DNA of 44,372 nt from Alphaproteobacteria bacterium (GCA_003139615.1 PLJH01000124.1:1-44372), one strand, 5' to 3'. Counted from the first letter of the stretch, positions 13,122 to 21,377 are shown. Notes: generated by a model from the sequence alone, not told the origin. Numbers and translations: made by a program.

Positions 13122-13772
13122 TCAAAGCTTGCGATTCCGGTTGAGCAGCATCAGAGGATTTGGCGTCGGCTCGGCCACTTTTATCAGCGTGTTCACGTCA
13201 CGATGCTGAAAGGGCTGGGTCCGGCCGCGCACCAGCAGCGTGGTTTCCTGGACATAGCTCCAACTGCCGTCGGGATTGAAGTTCACCTCGATGCGGTGGA
13301 AATCGGTGCGGAAGGCCTGCTCCAGAAAACTGGTGGAGCAGATGCCGTATTCCGTGTCGCCGCGCCTTGCAGTCAGCACGAGGCTCATAGCATCGGGCGC
13401 TGCATGGCCGGCGGCCATCGCGATCTGACCGCGCGGAATGGCCAAGGTCTGCAGCACCAGGCCGGTCGCCGGCTCCCACAACCAGTAGCCGACTTGGTCG
13501 TGGAAGGTCGCGTCCTCGTCAGTCGCCAGGATATGCGTGTGATACCGCAGGCCGTAGAAAAGCTGCGGGCCGTTCAGCTGGTAATCGATCGGTTGAAGGT
13601 CGGTCCGTTCGATATACTCTTTCCGCTCGGGACCTTCCGCTTTGGGATTCAGGTCCACGCCCTTGCGGCCTTCCCAGGTGCCCGCGAGCGGGCGCAACGG
13701 CCCCAGATTGGCGAGTGTATCGGGGTCGACATTTGCCGGCTCGGTAAAAATATCGTCGGGAATATCAGTCAT
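13122..13772 (-). CDS. nitrobindin-like heme-binding beta-barrel protein
   Basis: A 216-residue protein of the nitrobindin/THAP4-like family (PF08768, formerly DUF1794). The N-terminal signature LGPLRPLAGTWEGRKG is clear, followed by FYGLRYHTHI, FHDQVGYWLWEPATGLVLQT and LAIPRGQ, which form the barrel strands. In the family a C-terminal His ligates heme; the candidate here is in FQHRDVNTLIKV. There is no signal peptide, so it is cytoplasmic. It is convergent with the LytTR gene. Family members react with nitric oxide or peroxynitrite, but no local gene specifies the role here. Confidence 0.75.
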   Translation of the reverse strand: MTDIPDDIFTEPANVDPDTLANLGPLRPLAGTWEGRKGVDLNPKAEGPERKEYIERTDLQPIDYQLNGPQLFYGLRYHTHILATDEDATFHDQVGYWLWEPATGLVLQTLAIPRGQIAMAAGHAAPDAMSLVLTARRGDTEYGICSTSFLEQAFRTDFHRIEVNFNPDGSWSYVQETTLLVRGRTQPFQHRDVNTLIKVAEPTPNPLMLLNRNRKL

Positions 13773-13900
13773 TTTGCTGTTGCTCTGCTTCGAAACGAAT
13801 CCTCGGGAGGTCAGGTATCAAAGCAATTATCCACTCAATTCGAAAGAGTGCGATGTGGCGACGGGAGTCGAATGCGGCAACAGCTACAACGGTTGCCGGC

Positions 13901-13945
13901 AGCTACGCTGGGTCATACCGCGAAAGGGAACACTGCCGCTGTCAC
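13901..13945 (+). repeat. short palindromic repeat family, copy D (partial)
   Basis: AGCTACGCTGGGTCATACCG, then CGAAAGGGAACACTGCCGCT and GTCAC. It matches the right half of copies A and E. The left half is diverged or replaced. Confidence 0.55.
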
Positions 13946-13950
13946 TGCAA

Positions 13951-14916
13951 TTACGGCCCGTAACGGGCTCTTGAAGTCACAACGCGCCTCCATCGGCCCG
14001 GGCTATCGCCGACGATTCGCCCGAAGGCGCGAGTGAATGCAGCTTGATCGCAAAAGCCGGATTGTAAGGCGATATCGGCTATCGGGAGGCCGCTAGTTGC
14101 CAGCAGTGCTTTCGCTCGATCAATCCTGCGCTCGAGAAGCCAACGATGAGGCGACATGCCGAAACTCTTCCTGAATGCGCGCGTGAAGTGACTCACCGAT
14201 AGGCCGCACTCGCCGGCCATGTCGGAAAGATGGATTTTCTCATTGAGGTTCTCCCTCATCATCTCTGCGGCGCGCTTTCCCTGCCAAGGCGCCAGTCCGC
14301 CTCTTTTTGTGACGCCCAAGGGGGGAAGGCCGGCATAGGTCCTGAGCACGTGCGCGCCGAGGATGAGGCTGAACTGGTCAAGCGCGAGTGAGCCGGTCCA
14401 ATCACGTGAACCTATAAGAGGGAAGACATACTGCGTGAGTTGGGCCAGAACGATGTCGTGTTCGCATATCGCGAACTTGTAAGAGCTGACCGGTTCCACA
14501 CCGTGATCTCTCGCGATCTCGTCCAGTCCCGCTTTCGGCACATGGTAGTGCACGTAGTCGAAGCCGGTGCCGACCCAGCAGACCGGATCTGACTGAAGAT
14601 CCATGACGCTCGTGCGAAGCGACGGGATAAACGGAACGTCAATCGCTTTTCCGTCGATCCAGAGCTCATAAGCGCGCAACGGAACGGGCAGGATGGAAAC
14701 CGAGATGTGGAGTGCAGCTTCACTCGGCACCCGCGTCGTACGATCCGGAATGCCGGTGTCGGACTGCAAGCGCGTGATCGCGAACAGACGATCCCCGGTC
14801 CACGCCGTGGAGACCTGCTTGCTCTCTTTCAAGTGAAAGTGCGCGGCCAAACTATCGCCGAACGCGCCCGCCGCACTGCGGGCCAAGTGTCGAGAAGCGT
14901 CTGTTTGTTGGTCCAT
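13951..14916 (-). CDS. AraC-family transcriptional regulator
   Basis: A 321-residue protein. The N-terminal 200 residues match the AraC-binding-like domain (AAHFHLKESKQVSTAWTGDR, TRVPSEAALHISVSILPV). The C terminus has the double helix-turn-helix: IHLSDMAGECGLSVSHFTRA, then FRKSFGMSPHRWLLERRI, LPIADIALQSGFCDQAAF and TRAFGRIVGDSPGRWRR. The ATG at 14916 was preferred over an upstream TTG. It is divergent from the exported hydrolase at 15229, its likely target, across 312 bp. The inducer is unknown. Confidence 0.9.
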   Translation of the reverse strand: MDQQTDASRHLARSAAGAFGDSLAAHFHLKESKQVSTAWTGDRLFAITRLQSDTGIPDRTTRVPSEAALHISVSILPVPLRAYELWIDGKAIDVPFIPSLRTSVMDLQSDPVCWVGTGFDYVHYHVPKAGLDEIARDHGVEPVSSYKFAICEHDIVLAQLTQYVFPLIGSRDWTGSLALDQFSLILGAHVLRTYAGLPPLGVTKRGGLAPWQGKRAAEMMRENLNEKIHLSDMAGECGLSVSHFTRAFRKSFGMSPHRWLLERRIDRAKALLATSGLPIADIALQSGFCDQAAFTRAFGRIVGDSPGRWRRVVTSRARYGP

Positions 14917-15228
14917 GATGAAAACCGCCGCGACAGCCAATAAAATTTAAAATTGGAACGTGGCCTTGTCCAGCGTACGCCGTAAGACCTTGGATTTACG
15001 ACGCTAAATATCGGAGCGGACTGAACCACGCGCTGCCTTGGAAGCATGAATTAAACAAAATGATCCGTTCGGCAAACAAGAGCAAAATCTGCAAAGAACG
15101 CCGCGCGAGTTTGTGAACTCTCATTCGCAGGTTTGGGGCGAAAATCTCCCCAGGCTGCCGAGTGGCTCGATGAGGTCCTGGTCCGATTTAAACGGAAAGT
15201 TAAAACCCGAAAGAGAAGGAGAATAGTC
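14917..15228. other. intergenic region between AraC gene and exported hydrolase
   Basis: 312 bp of AT-richer DNA between divergent genes. It must carry both promoters. I see no repeat, remnant gene or clear palindrome, only the AGAAGGAGA ribosome site of the hydrolase at its right end. Confidence 0.5.
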
Positions 15229-16002
15229 ATGAAGTCGATGTGCCTTAGTGTAGCGGCTGCCGCAGTGATCGGCACCTCTCTAATTTTGGCGAGTGCTTCA
15301 GGAGGCGCGGTTGCAGCGCCAACCGGAATCAAGAACGTGGTGCTGGTCCACGGAGCTTTCGCGGATGGCTCCGGCTGGGAAGCGGTGGCGAAAATTCTTG
15401 AGAAAGATGGCTATAAGGTGTCGGTGCCACAGCCGCCCGAGACCTCTTACGCCGCCGACCAAAAATACACGAAGGCAGCAATCGACGCCATGGGCGGGCC
15501 AGTCGTTCTGGTTGGTCACAGTTATGGCGGGTCTATCATCACCGAGGCGGGCAACGATCCAAACGTCAAGGCGCTGGTCTACATCGCCGCCTTTGCGCCT
15601 GATGAAGGCGAGAGCTGCGCATCGATCGAGCAGGCCGTGCCGCAAGCCTCAAAAGCCTTCCGGCCGGACAGCGATGGCAACTGGTGGATCGATCCGGAGC
15701 ATTTCGCGGCCGACTTCGCAGCGGACATTCCGAAGGAAAAAGCGGCGTTCATGGCGATAGCGCAGGTGCCGATCTCCACCGACTCGTTCACCCATAAAGT
15801 GACAAATCCTGCTTGGAAGACCAAGCCCACCGGATACATGGTGGCGAGTTCCGACCGATCGATCAATCCAATTCAGGAGCGGATGATGGCAAAGCGCGCG
15901 AACGCCAAGACGATCGAAGTGAACGCCAGCCATGTGGCCTACATGTCTCACCCGAAGGAAACAGCCAAGCTCATCGAAGAGATGGCCGCCTCCGCACACT
16001 AG
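15229..16002 (+). CDS. exported alpha/beta hydrolase
   Basis: A 257-residue protein with signal peptide (VAAAAVIGTSLILASASGG, cleavage near AVAAP). The mature part is an alpha/beta-hydrolase of the small esterase group annotated 'alpha/beta hydrolase' in many soil bacteria: NVVLVHGAFADGSGWEAV (oxyanion loop), VVLVGHSYGGSIITEA (nucleophile Ser in GHSYG) and the catalytic His in NASHVAYMSHP. The acid is probably in VASSDRSI. A strong AGAAGGAGA precedes the ATG. It is divergent from an AraC regulator. A 15-bp perfect hairpin follows, then the remnant of a second copy with the same leader. The substrate is unknown. Confidence 0.85.
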   Translation: MKSMCLSVAAAAVIGTSLILASASGGAVAAPTGIKNVVLVHGAFADGSGWEAVAKILEKDGYKVSVPQPPETSYAADQKYTKAAIDAMGGPVVLVGHSYGGSIITEAGNDPNVKALVYIAAFAPDEGESCASIEQAVPQASKAFRPDSDGNWWIDPEHFAADFAADIPKEKAAFMAIAQVPISTDSFTHKVTNPAWKTKPTGYMVASSDRSINPIQERMMAKRANAKTIEVNASHVAYMSHPKETAKLIEEMAASAH

Positions 16003-16035
16003 TAGCCAGGAGGTCATTGCGAACCGAGTGAGAAG

Positions 16036-16077
16036 CGCGTCCTGCGCCAAAGTAGAAACAGGTTGGCGCAGGACGCG
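16036..16077 (+). terminator. strong 15-bp perfect hairpin after the exported hydrolase
   Basis: CGCGTCCTGCGCCAA and its exact reverse complement TTGGCGCAGGACGCG are separated by 12 bases, 33 bp after the hydrolase stop codon. It lacks a T-run, so it may be a factor-dependent or mRNA-stabilising hairpin rather than a classical terminator. Confidence 0.5.
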
Positions 16078-16124
16078 ACATCGAAATCAAGTGGTGCGAG
16101 GCTTTACTGCAAAGGAGAATGGTC

Positions 16125-16187
16125 ATGGCACAGCACACTGAAAACGTAGTCCTGGTACATGGAGCCTTCGTGGATGGCTCCGGCTGA
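16125..16187 (+). pseudogene. truncated duplicate of the alpha/beta hydrolase gene
   Basis: ATG followed by 20 codons ending NVVLVHGAFVDGSG, then TGA exactly where the complete gene has TGG (Trp of DGSGW). Even the leader is copied: AAAGGAGAATGGTC here against AGAAGGAGAATAGTC at 15229. No hydrolase sequence continues after the stop, so the rest was lost. It lacks the signal peptide of the complete gene, so it derives from a cytoplasmic relative. Confidence 0.65.
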
Positions 16188-16340
16188 AGGTTAGGGGACG
16201 TGAAAACAATTTCCAGACAATCCCGGGGCCGGCACTGACTGCTTTTCCCTCAATGGATTAAGCGTCCCCGCATATCACAAGAAACTATGACGGGATAAGG
16301 ATATGTTGACGGGACAGTCGAAAAGAATATTGCGGAAGAT

Positions 16341-16415
16341 AAGGTGACAGCGGCGGCGTTTCCCAGTCGCTAGGTTGCGTCATGCCACGACGGGGAATGT
16401 TGCCGCTGTTACCTT
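16341..16415 (+). repeat. short palindromic repeat family, copy E (most complete)
   Basis: Ends AAGGTGACAGCGGC and GCCGCTGTTACCTT are inverted repeats (13 of 14). The inside carries GTTTCCCAGTCGC, TCATGCCACGACGGGGAA and TGTTGCCGC. It serves as the reference for copies A-D. Confidence 0.7.
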
Positions 16416-16474
16416 ATCAAAAGCTACTTCATACGGCAAAGCTATCGCCAGCCTCGAATACCGGCAATGCGAGC

Positions 16475-17221
16475 TTACAGAAGCGTGATTTCGTCGCCGA
16501 TATTGATGACGCCGTCGTTGAGTACCACGCCGAAGACCCCCATGACACTCGTCACACCCCGATGCGGCGACCTGTAGTCCCGCCGCGCCATGAACTCCAT
16601 GAGGAGGGCCAGCATGTTCATGTCGTATTCGCCTGTCGCGGGGTTCGCATGCGGAGCTTTGCAGCGTTCGCAGGCGTCGTCGACGCGCATGCGCACCTTG
16701 CCCACCAGGATTTCACGCGTACCGGGAAATCCGTCGACCCAGTTGTATTCGGCGAAGGCGGGAAGGTCTTCTATCCCCACATTCATGCGGAACCGGTCGG
16801 GATTGATCTCGGTACCGGCGAATTCCTCGAGCGCGCGCAACGTGGCGAGATTGAGGAACGACACCTGCGGGCCGCCCGTATCGCCGAGGTGATAGGCGCC
16901 ATGTGAATCCTGCAGCTGCATATCGCTGAAGCTCTGCAGGCGACTCTTGAGGTCGGTCACGTAGGCGGGTTCGAGCCGGTAGTCGGCGCCGTCGCCCACG
17001 AAACGGGCGCGTTCCCTGGCCATGGCCGACGTGTTGGCGCAGACGACATAGTCGAACTTGTTGTAGTTCTCCGCGCGCCGCGTCAGGTCGCCCGGCCGGT
17101 GCCGGAGTGCAAACCTGCGGTCATCCGCGACGCCGACGACCGTGTTCACCGATAGCTGCCGCTCGGCGATGGACGCAGCCCCTTTGAGGGGGAAGCGGCG
17201 CAAGTCTGCGATCCTGGGCAT
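16475..17221 (-). CDS. MOSC-domain protein
   Basis: A 248-residue protein with the N-terminal MOSC beta-barrel (IADLRRFPLKGAASIAE) and C-terminal MOSC domain. The conserved Cys region is intact: VDDACERCKAPHANPATGEY, preceded by NPDRFRMNVGIEDLPAF and followed by VMGVFGVVLNDGVINIGDEI. MOSC proteins carry sulfur or bind molybdenum cofactor. Bacterial relatives of this size (mARC-like and YiiM-like) reduce N-hydroxylated compounds or act in sulfur transfer; which applies here is not visible. GGAGG precedes the ATG. It is last in a same-strand run, 24 bp after the cupin gene, so the two are co-transcribed. Confidence 0.88.
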   Translation of the reverse strand: MPRIADLRRFPLKGAASIAERQLSVNTVVGVADDRRFALRHRPGDLTRRAENYNKFDYVVCANTSAMARERARFVGDGADYRLEPAYVTDLKSRLQSFSDMQLQDSHGAYHLGDTGGPQVSFLNLATLRALEEFAGTEINPDRFRMNVGIEDLPAFAEYNWVDGFPGTREILVGKVRMRVDDACERCKAPHANPATGEYDMNMLALLMEFMARRDYRSPHRGVTSVMGVFGVVLNDGVINIGDEITLL

Positions 17222-17245
17222 TTCGTGGGCCTCCAGCCGAATATC

Positions 17246-17692
17246 CTAATAGGGCGTGCCGTCCTTGTGACGGTATCCCCCGCGCCTTTTGTCCACGAGC
17301 ATGTCGATATCCGAATAGGTGCAGACGTCTTCGGGGTTGCGCGTGCCCACTTCGAGATAAACGGCCGTCTCCATCCCCTTGTTGATGAGATGGTGTCCAT
17401 TGGGCGTGTTCATGGGAAACGCGGCGCAATCGCCCGCGGCGAGTCTCTCTTCGCCGTTGTCGGTGATGAGGACGACTTCACCCGAAATGACATAGACGAA
17501 TTCGTCGTCGCGGGAGTGCCAATGGCGCTGGCTCGACCACTCGCCGGGCGGAAGCCGCGTGAGATTGACGCCGAATTGCGCGAGGCCATCGCCCAGCGCC
17601 TGCTTGATACGGTTCTTTGCAGTCTCGTTGTAGGGCGGAGGATAGGCCGAACCCTTCCGTTCCGGCACGGATTTGAGATCGATCTTGTGCAT
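17246..17692 (-). CDS. single-domain cupin protein
   Basis: A 148-residue protein with a conserved cupin barrel: HWHSRDDEFVYVISGEVVLI gives motif 1 (two His, Glu and Gly), and GDCAAFPMNTPNGHHLIN gives motif 2 (the metal His). The C terminus ends DMLVDKRRGGYRHKDG, a pattern common in cupins annotated next to oxidoreductases. No signal peptide is visible. AAGGAG precedes the ATG. It lies directly upstream of the MOSC gene and 141 bp downstream of VC0807. Enzymatic or storage roles are both possible. Confidence 0.85.
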   Translation of the reverse strand: MHKIDLKSVPERKGSAYPPPYNETAKNRIKQALGDGLAQFGVNLTRLPPGEWSSQRHWHSRDDEFVYVISGEVVLITDNGEERLAAGDCAAFPMNTPNGHHLINKGMETAVYLEVGTRNPEDVCTYSDIDMLVDKRRGGYRHKDGTPY

Positions 17693-17833
17693 GACGAACG
17701 CTCCTTATCCAGACTGACGCCGCAGGCATTTCGAGAGCATTTTACCATCCGCGATTCAGCGACATTTCGAGCGCGCTCGAAGTGTGCGAAAGGGCTTATG
17801 GACACTGCCACGTCGTTTCGCCGTAATTGTCGC

Positions 17834-18493
17834 TCACGCAACGGCGCCTTGTTCATATCGTCTTTGCACCGCCCTCATGTACCGCCGTGTCCACGAAATG
17901 AGCACGATCAGCGCGCCGAAGCCCATGATAGGCGAGAGCGTCACGACCTGTTGCGGCGGCAGTTGGAGCGCGAGGCCGACGCGCAGCAACGCTTCGGCCA
18001 TATAGGTAACGCCCCAGACGATCGTCACGAGGCGGATGGCAAAGCGGAATCCCCGTCGCTCCCAGCGCCCGTTCCAGTCCGCGATGCGCGCCGTGTCGCC
18101 GCCCGCATGGAATTGGCGCAGGACGGAGAACATCAACGGCCGCGCGAAGAAGAGTGAGACGAGGCAGATGAGGCCGAACGCGCCCGTGAGAAACGAATCC
18201 TTGATCAGACCGAAGAATAAATTGCCCGAGATCAGCGAAGTCAGCGTTCCGATGGCGAGAAGCGTCATCACGATGATGCCGAGCGGCTCGAGCCGGCGCG
18301 TCCTGATCCAGCTCTGCAGATTGTTGAGTGCCGGCGGCAATCCGCCGGCGGCGAGCGCCCATATCGCGGGCACGCCGCGCGCGGTGAGCACGTCGTACAG
18401 GACAACAGGCATTACCACATCGAAGAAAAGCGTCGGCAGAATCTGCCAGAAGCTGAAGTTGGAGACAGGCGGGGTCATCGTCTGAACGGCCAT
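17834..18493 (-). CDS. VC0807-type integral membrane protein
   Basis: A 219-residue membrane protein with about six helices (LPTLFFDVVMPVVLYDVL, IWALAAGGLPPALNNL, LGIIVMTLLAIGTLTSLI, LTGAFGLICLVSLFFARPL, AIRLVTIVWGVTYMAEALL, LSPIMGFGALIVLISW). The motif PPALNNLQSWIRTRRLEPLG is characteristic of the VC0807 family, whose function is unknown. AAGGAG precedes the ATG. It follows coq4 by 60 bp in the tetR-coq4 set, so it may be controlled by the same TetR. Confidence 0.8.
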   Translation of the reverse strand: MAVQTMTPPVSNFSFWQILPTLFFDVVMPVVLYDVLTARGVPAIWALAAGGLPPALNNLQSWIRTRRLEPLGIIVMTLLAIGTLTSLISGNLFFGLIKDSFLTGAFGLICLVSLFFARPLMFSVLRQFHAGGDTARIADWNGRWERRGFRFAIRLVTIVWGVTYMAEALLRVGLALQLPPQQVVTLSPIMGFGALIVLISWTRRYMRAVQRRYEQGAVA

Positions 18494-18553
18494 GTACGGC
18501 TCCTTCGTTGACGTGTGAGAAGACTTGAAAGTGTGTGTGATCGTGGCCCGCGA

Positions 18554-19306
18554 TCAGGCCCCGCGGCGGTCGCGCGGAATGGCGTCGTAGATTGTCGCCG
18601 GCGTGATGTTGAGCCTGCGGCGCGCGGCATCGAGCGGCTCGCTCATCAGGCGTACCGCGTCTTCGCCCGGCAACCACTTCGCGGCGTTGCCGCGCTTATA
18701 GCCCTGCCGGATCGCGCGCGCGGCGGGCCAGTGTCCTTGCCTCAGCGCCTTGAACCCGGCGCCGAACGCGATCGTTGCCCAGCCAAGCCCGCGCGTTTGC
18801 GCGAAGGAAAATGCCACGAGGCACGCCTCGCCCAAACCATCGCGATGATAGCCCGAGAGGATGTGCCAGATGTCGTGCGTGTCGCGGATGCGTCGCCCGA
18901 ACCAGTTATAGGGATGGGGTTCATCGATGCGCACCTGACGCTGGCGACTGATTTCCGCGAGGCCCTCCGCCGAGAAATTCTCGCTGCGGATGAAATCGCG
19001 ATAGGCAGCACCCACCGTGCCGGTTGCGAAGCTGTCCAGCCATGCCTGATCCATCAACATGGGAGCAAGCTCGACATGGTCGTAGGCGATGCGCCCGCCC
19101 GCCGTGGTTTCGAGCAGGCGGTGATAATTCTTGGCATTGGTGCCGCCGTTCAGCGCCCGCATGATCTCGAACACCTGAACGGTGTCGTCTTTGTCGGACA
19201 ACAGCCGGCGCAACGCCCTCAGCGCAGCGCCCCACTGCCGCATGGGCACAGCCGCCGCGTCCGTCATTGTTTCGTTCATCGTTTCATTCAGGGCCATGGG
19301 AGTCAT
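18554..19306 (-). CDS. coq4: Coq4-family ubiquinone biosynthesis protein
   Basis: A 250-residue Coq4 protein. The metal-binding signature HDxxHx11E is exact: His144, Asp145, His148 and Glu160 in RDTHDIWHILSGYHRDGLGE. In eukaryotes Coq4 acts on the ring at C1 (oxidative decarboxylation) and organises the CoQ complex; bacterial Coq4 proteins probably do the same ring step or handle quinone. There is no signal peptide. The start ATG overlaps the TetR stop (ATGA), giving translational coupling; an alternative ATG at 19297 fits AAAGGA better. Its control by an adjacent TetR, with a membrane protein downstream, is unlike a housekeeping ubi gene and suggests inducible quinone or hydrophobic-compound handling. 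Confidence 0.85.
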   Translation of the reverse strand: MTPMALNETMNETMTDAAAVPMRQWGAALRALRRLLSDKDDTVQVFEIMRALNGGTNAKNYHRLLETTAGGRIAYDHVELAPMLMDQAWLDSFATGTVGAAYRDFIRSENFSAEGLAEISRQRQVRIDEPHPYNWFGRRIRDTHDIWHILSGYHRDGLGEACLVAFSFAQTRGLGWATIAFGAGFKALRQGHWPAARAIRQGYKRGNAAKWLPGEDAVRLMSEPLDAARRRLNITPATIYDAIPRDRRGA

Positions 19307-19953
19307 TCCTTTGACGTGAGTGGAATCTTGGGATGGGCGGCGCGGGCCGCATCGGTAAGAAGGGTGCTGCGGATAAAGTCTTCAACCAGCGGTCCGACAT
19401 TCGCGAGGCCCGTGTCCTCGCCCAGGCTGACCTCGAGAGTCAGGCCGCGGAAGAGGGCGATGAGCATGCGGGCCACCGCTTCGGGCGCGATTTCGGGGCG
19501 GATCCGGCCTGTGCGTTGTCCGCGTGCGATCAGGCGGACGATCTCCTTGCGCACCAGCGACGAGCCTTCGGTGACACTGGCAAGGATGGTCGGATTGCGC
19601 AGCGCTTCGGCCCAGCCCTGGATGCCGACGCGGCGCAAATCGGCGCGGCGCGGATCGTCAAGCCCCTGGCCGTGCAATTCGAGCAAGAGCCCGAGCCCCT
19701 CGATGGGATCCTGCTCGCTCTGGGCCATGGCGCTGAGAAACGCTTCGCCCTGGTGGCGGTCATCCGCCAGCGCGACGATGATTTCGTCCTTGGTCGCGAA
19801 ATAGAGATAAAGCGTGCCCTGGCTCACGCCCGACTCGCGCACGATGACGGCCGTCGTGGTGTTGTGGAACCCGTCCTGCGAAAAGCAGCGCAAGGCCGCG
19901 TCCAGGATCTGCTGGCGGCGGGTCTCGCGTTGGGCCTCGGTGATCTTGGGCAT
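19303..19953 (-). CDS. TetR-family transcriptional repressor
   Basis: A 216-residue TetR protein. The helix-turn-helix is clear: QILDAALRCFSQDGFHNTTT, then AVIVRESGVSQGTLYLYFATKDE. The C-terminal ligand domain is 150 residues with TILASVTEGSSLVRKEIVRL. I chose ATG 19953 over TTG 19962 because GGA sits six bases upstream. The operator palindrome at 19968-19981 lies directly ahead of the start, so it very likely represses itself and the overlapping coq4 and VC0807 genes. Confidence 0.92.
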   Translation of the reverse strand: MPKITEAQRETRRQQILDAALRCFSQDGFHNTTTAVIVRESGVSQGTLYLYFATKDEIIVALADDRHQGEAFLSAMAQSEQDPIEGLGLLLELHGQGLDDPRRADLRRVGIQGWAEALRNPTILASVTEGSSLVRKEIVRLIARGQRTGRIRPEIAPEAVARMLIALFRGLTLEVSLGEDTGLANVGPLVEDFIRSTLLTDAARAAHPKIPLTSKE

Positions 19954-19967
19954 GGGTTCCAATAAAA

Positions 19968-19981
19968 ACTGATCGATCAGT
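19968..19981. promoter_or_regulatory. TetR operator
   Basis: ACTGATCGATCAGT is a perfect 14-bp palindrome 14 bp upstream of the tetR start. TGACTGATCGATCAG-type sites are common for autoregulating TetR repressors. Confidence 0.65.
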
Positions 19982-20123
19982 CATTATTAGGGGTTCAGCG
20001 GGCGGAAGTCAAGGCCTGCCAAACAAGCCGAGCCTGTCGGGAAGGGAGCTCGTTCTCAGACTTAAGTTGTAGCTGGATGAAAATTGGCGGCAGCGTCAGC
20101 GGCGGGCAATTTAACTTTCGCCG

Positions 20124-21074
20124 CTAGCTGCGAGTTTCAATAGGGCGACCGCCCGTCGCGCCCTCTTCGAGAAGCTTTCGTTCGCACTTATATGAAAGTA
20201 GCCCGAGTAGCAATGCACTCACGATCAATCCGCAAGCGATCGGAAACTGCTGAATGACGAACGCTAGGAAAATAAGAGCGCTCGCTTGCAAGTTGACAAT
20301 AAACTGTAACCCTATTTGAGGAGATGGATGCTTCCAACTTGGCGTATAATTTTTTGCTCGGATTTGGTGCCAGCGAAACCTGTGCAGCGCGTAGGATGCT
20401 ATCAATAAGAACAATCCTATAAGTCCGTAGAACGATGAGAGAAGAATTTTAGTAGGTATCCCGATGTCGTGAGCTAACGTGTCGTTTATCGCGGATGTCC
20501 CCACTATAGCTAATGTAAAAACCGCGCTGGACCAGACCGGAATTTGCCAGATCAAATTATCGAAGTGCAGATATGCCGGGCTATACGCGCCATTCGCAAC
20601 AGATTTCTCCATTGTCGCAATTCGGCGCGGTTGCGCAAGAATCTCTGTCTCAGATATTTTTTTTGTCAGCGCGGTAAAGGCGAAAGTCCTTTCATCTTCC
20701 AGCCGATCTTCTCCAATCGCATCTCCGTGCTTAACCGTGTGGATAACAGAATTCTTCGGCAGATAAACATTATGGATAATTTCCGGCGCTGTAGTGAATA
20801 ACTCACCAGCTCGATAAATCGCAATGTCCGGCCCCGAACTTGTTCGAACTGCGTACCCCATCCATCCCGATTGCACGATGTAAGTCTCTAGCACTTTCTT
20901 ATGATAGTGACTGTCCTGCCACCCTCCCTCAGATGGCGACTCCGTTCTGATATAGGCGGTGCCGTCTGCCTTCTTCAGGCGAAAACGGAATTCGCCATTC
21001 TCTGCGATAGAGTGTTCACATGTAATTCCGTGCTTATCGCGGGCCACTTCGCAAGAAATAGGAAACATTTTCAT
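20124..21074 (-). CDS. cupin domain fused to a four-helix membrane domain
   Basis: A 316-residue protein. Residues 1-150 form a cupin: DSHYHKKVLETYIVQSGWMG has the two His, Glu and Gly of motif 1, and GELFTTAPEIIHNVYL has motif 2. Residues 170-310 hold about four membrane helices (LIWQIPVWSSAVFTLAIVG, FYGLIGLFLLIASYAL, FIVNLQASALIFLAFVI, CGLIVSALLLGLLS) with the loop HRFRWHQIRAKNY between. ATG 21074 was chosen over a TTG two codons earlier. The base composition is visibly AT-richer than its neighbours, with codons such as TTA and ATA, suggesting transfer. I know no named family; a cytoplasmic cupin sensing a ligand and acting on a membrane part is one reading, similar in layout to SLATT-type pore proteins. 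Confidence 0.75.
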   Translation of the reverse strand: MKMFPISCEVARDKHGITCEHSIAENGEFRFRLKKADGTAYIRTESPSEGGWQDSHYHKKVLETYIVQSGWMGYAVRTSSGPDIAIYRAGELFTTAPEIIHNVYLPKNSVIHTVKHGDAIGEDRLEDERTFAFTALTKKISETEILAQPRRIATMEKSVANGAYSPAYLHFDNLIWQIPVWSSAVFTLAIVGTSAINDTLAHDIGIPTKILLSSFYGLIGLFLLIASYALHRFRWHQIRAKNYTPSWKHPSPQIGLQFIVNLQASALIFLAFVIQQFPIACGLIVSALLLGLLSYKCERKLLEEGATGGRPIETRS

Positions 21075-21377
21075 GATCAAGTCTCGCTCTTATCCTACAT
21101 TCCCCAGATGACTACGAGTTGGGGCCAATAATAGGGGTTTTCCAAGGCCCGCAGAAGCTCCTGACCCCGGACACCGTGACGCAAGTTGCAGCGCGATGTT
21201 TGGTTTCCGCAAAACTATTGAGGAGAGTCCGCTTAGATAAGCATGTTCGGTGCGCCGGACCCATGCTGAAGGCGTCGCAATCCGGTTCAAGCGCCGCCTT
21301 CGCCGCGGCAGCATTAGCCAAACCGGACAACTGCTGATAGAAAGTCGCGGGGCTTTGATTCACGCTGGGAGATTAGC
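21075..21377. other. intergenic region with no convincing gene
   Basis: 303 bp. A minus-strand ORF (21112-21363, GTG start, beginning NQSPATFYQQLSGLANAAAA) is open for 83 codons. It has no ribosome site, and its second half has poor codon choice, so I did not call it. It could be the decayed start of a lost gene. Confidence 0.4.

Noticed and set aside
16193..16265. possible small IS remnant with GGGGACG and CGTCCCC ends
   Set aside because: Only 7 bp of inverted match and no transposase sequence inside.
21112..21363. 83-codon minus-strand ORF (NQSPATFYQQLSG...)
   Set aside because: No ribosome site and irregular codon use in the second half; no family recognised. Described under the intergenic entry.
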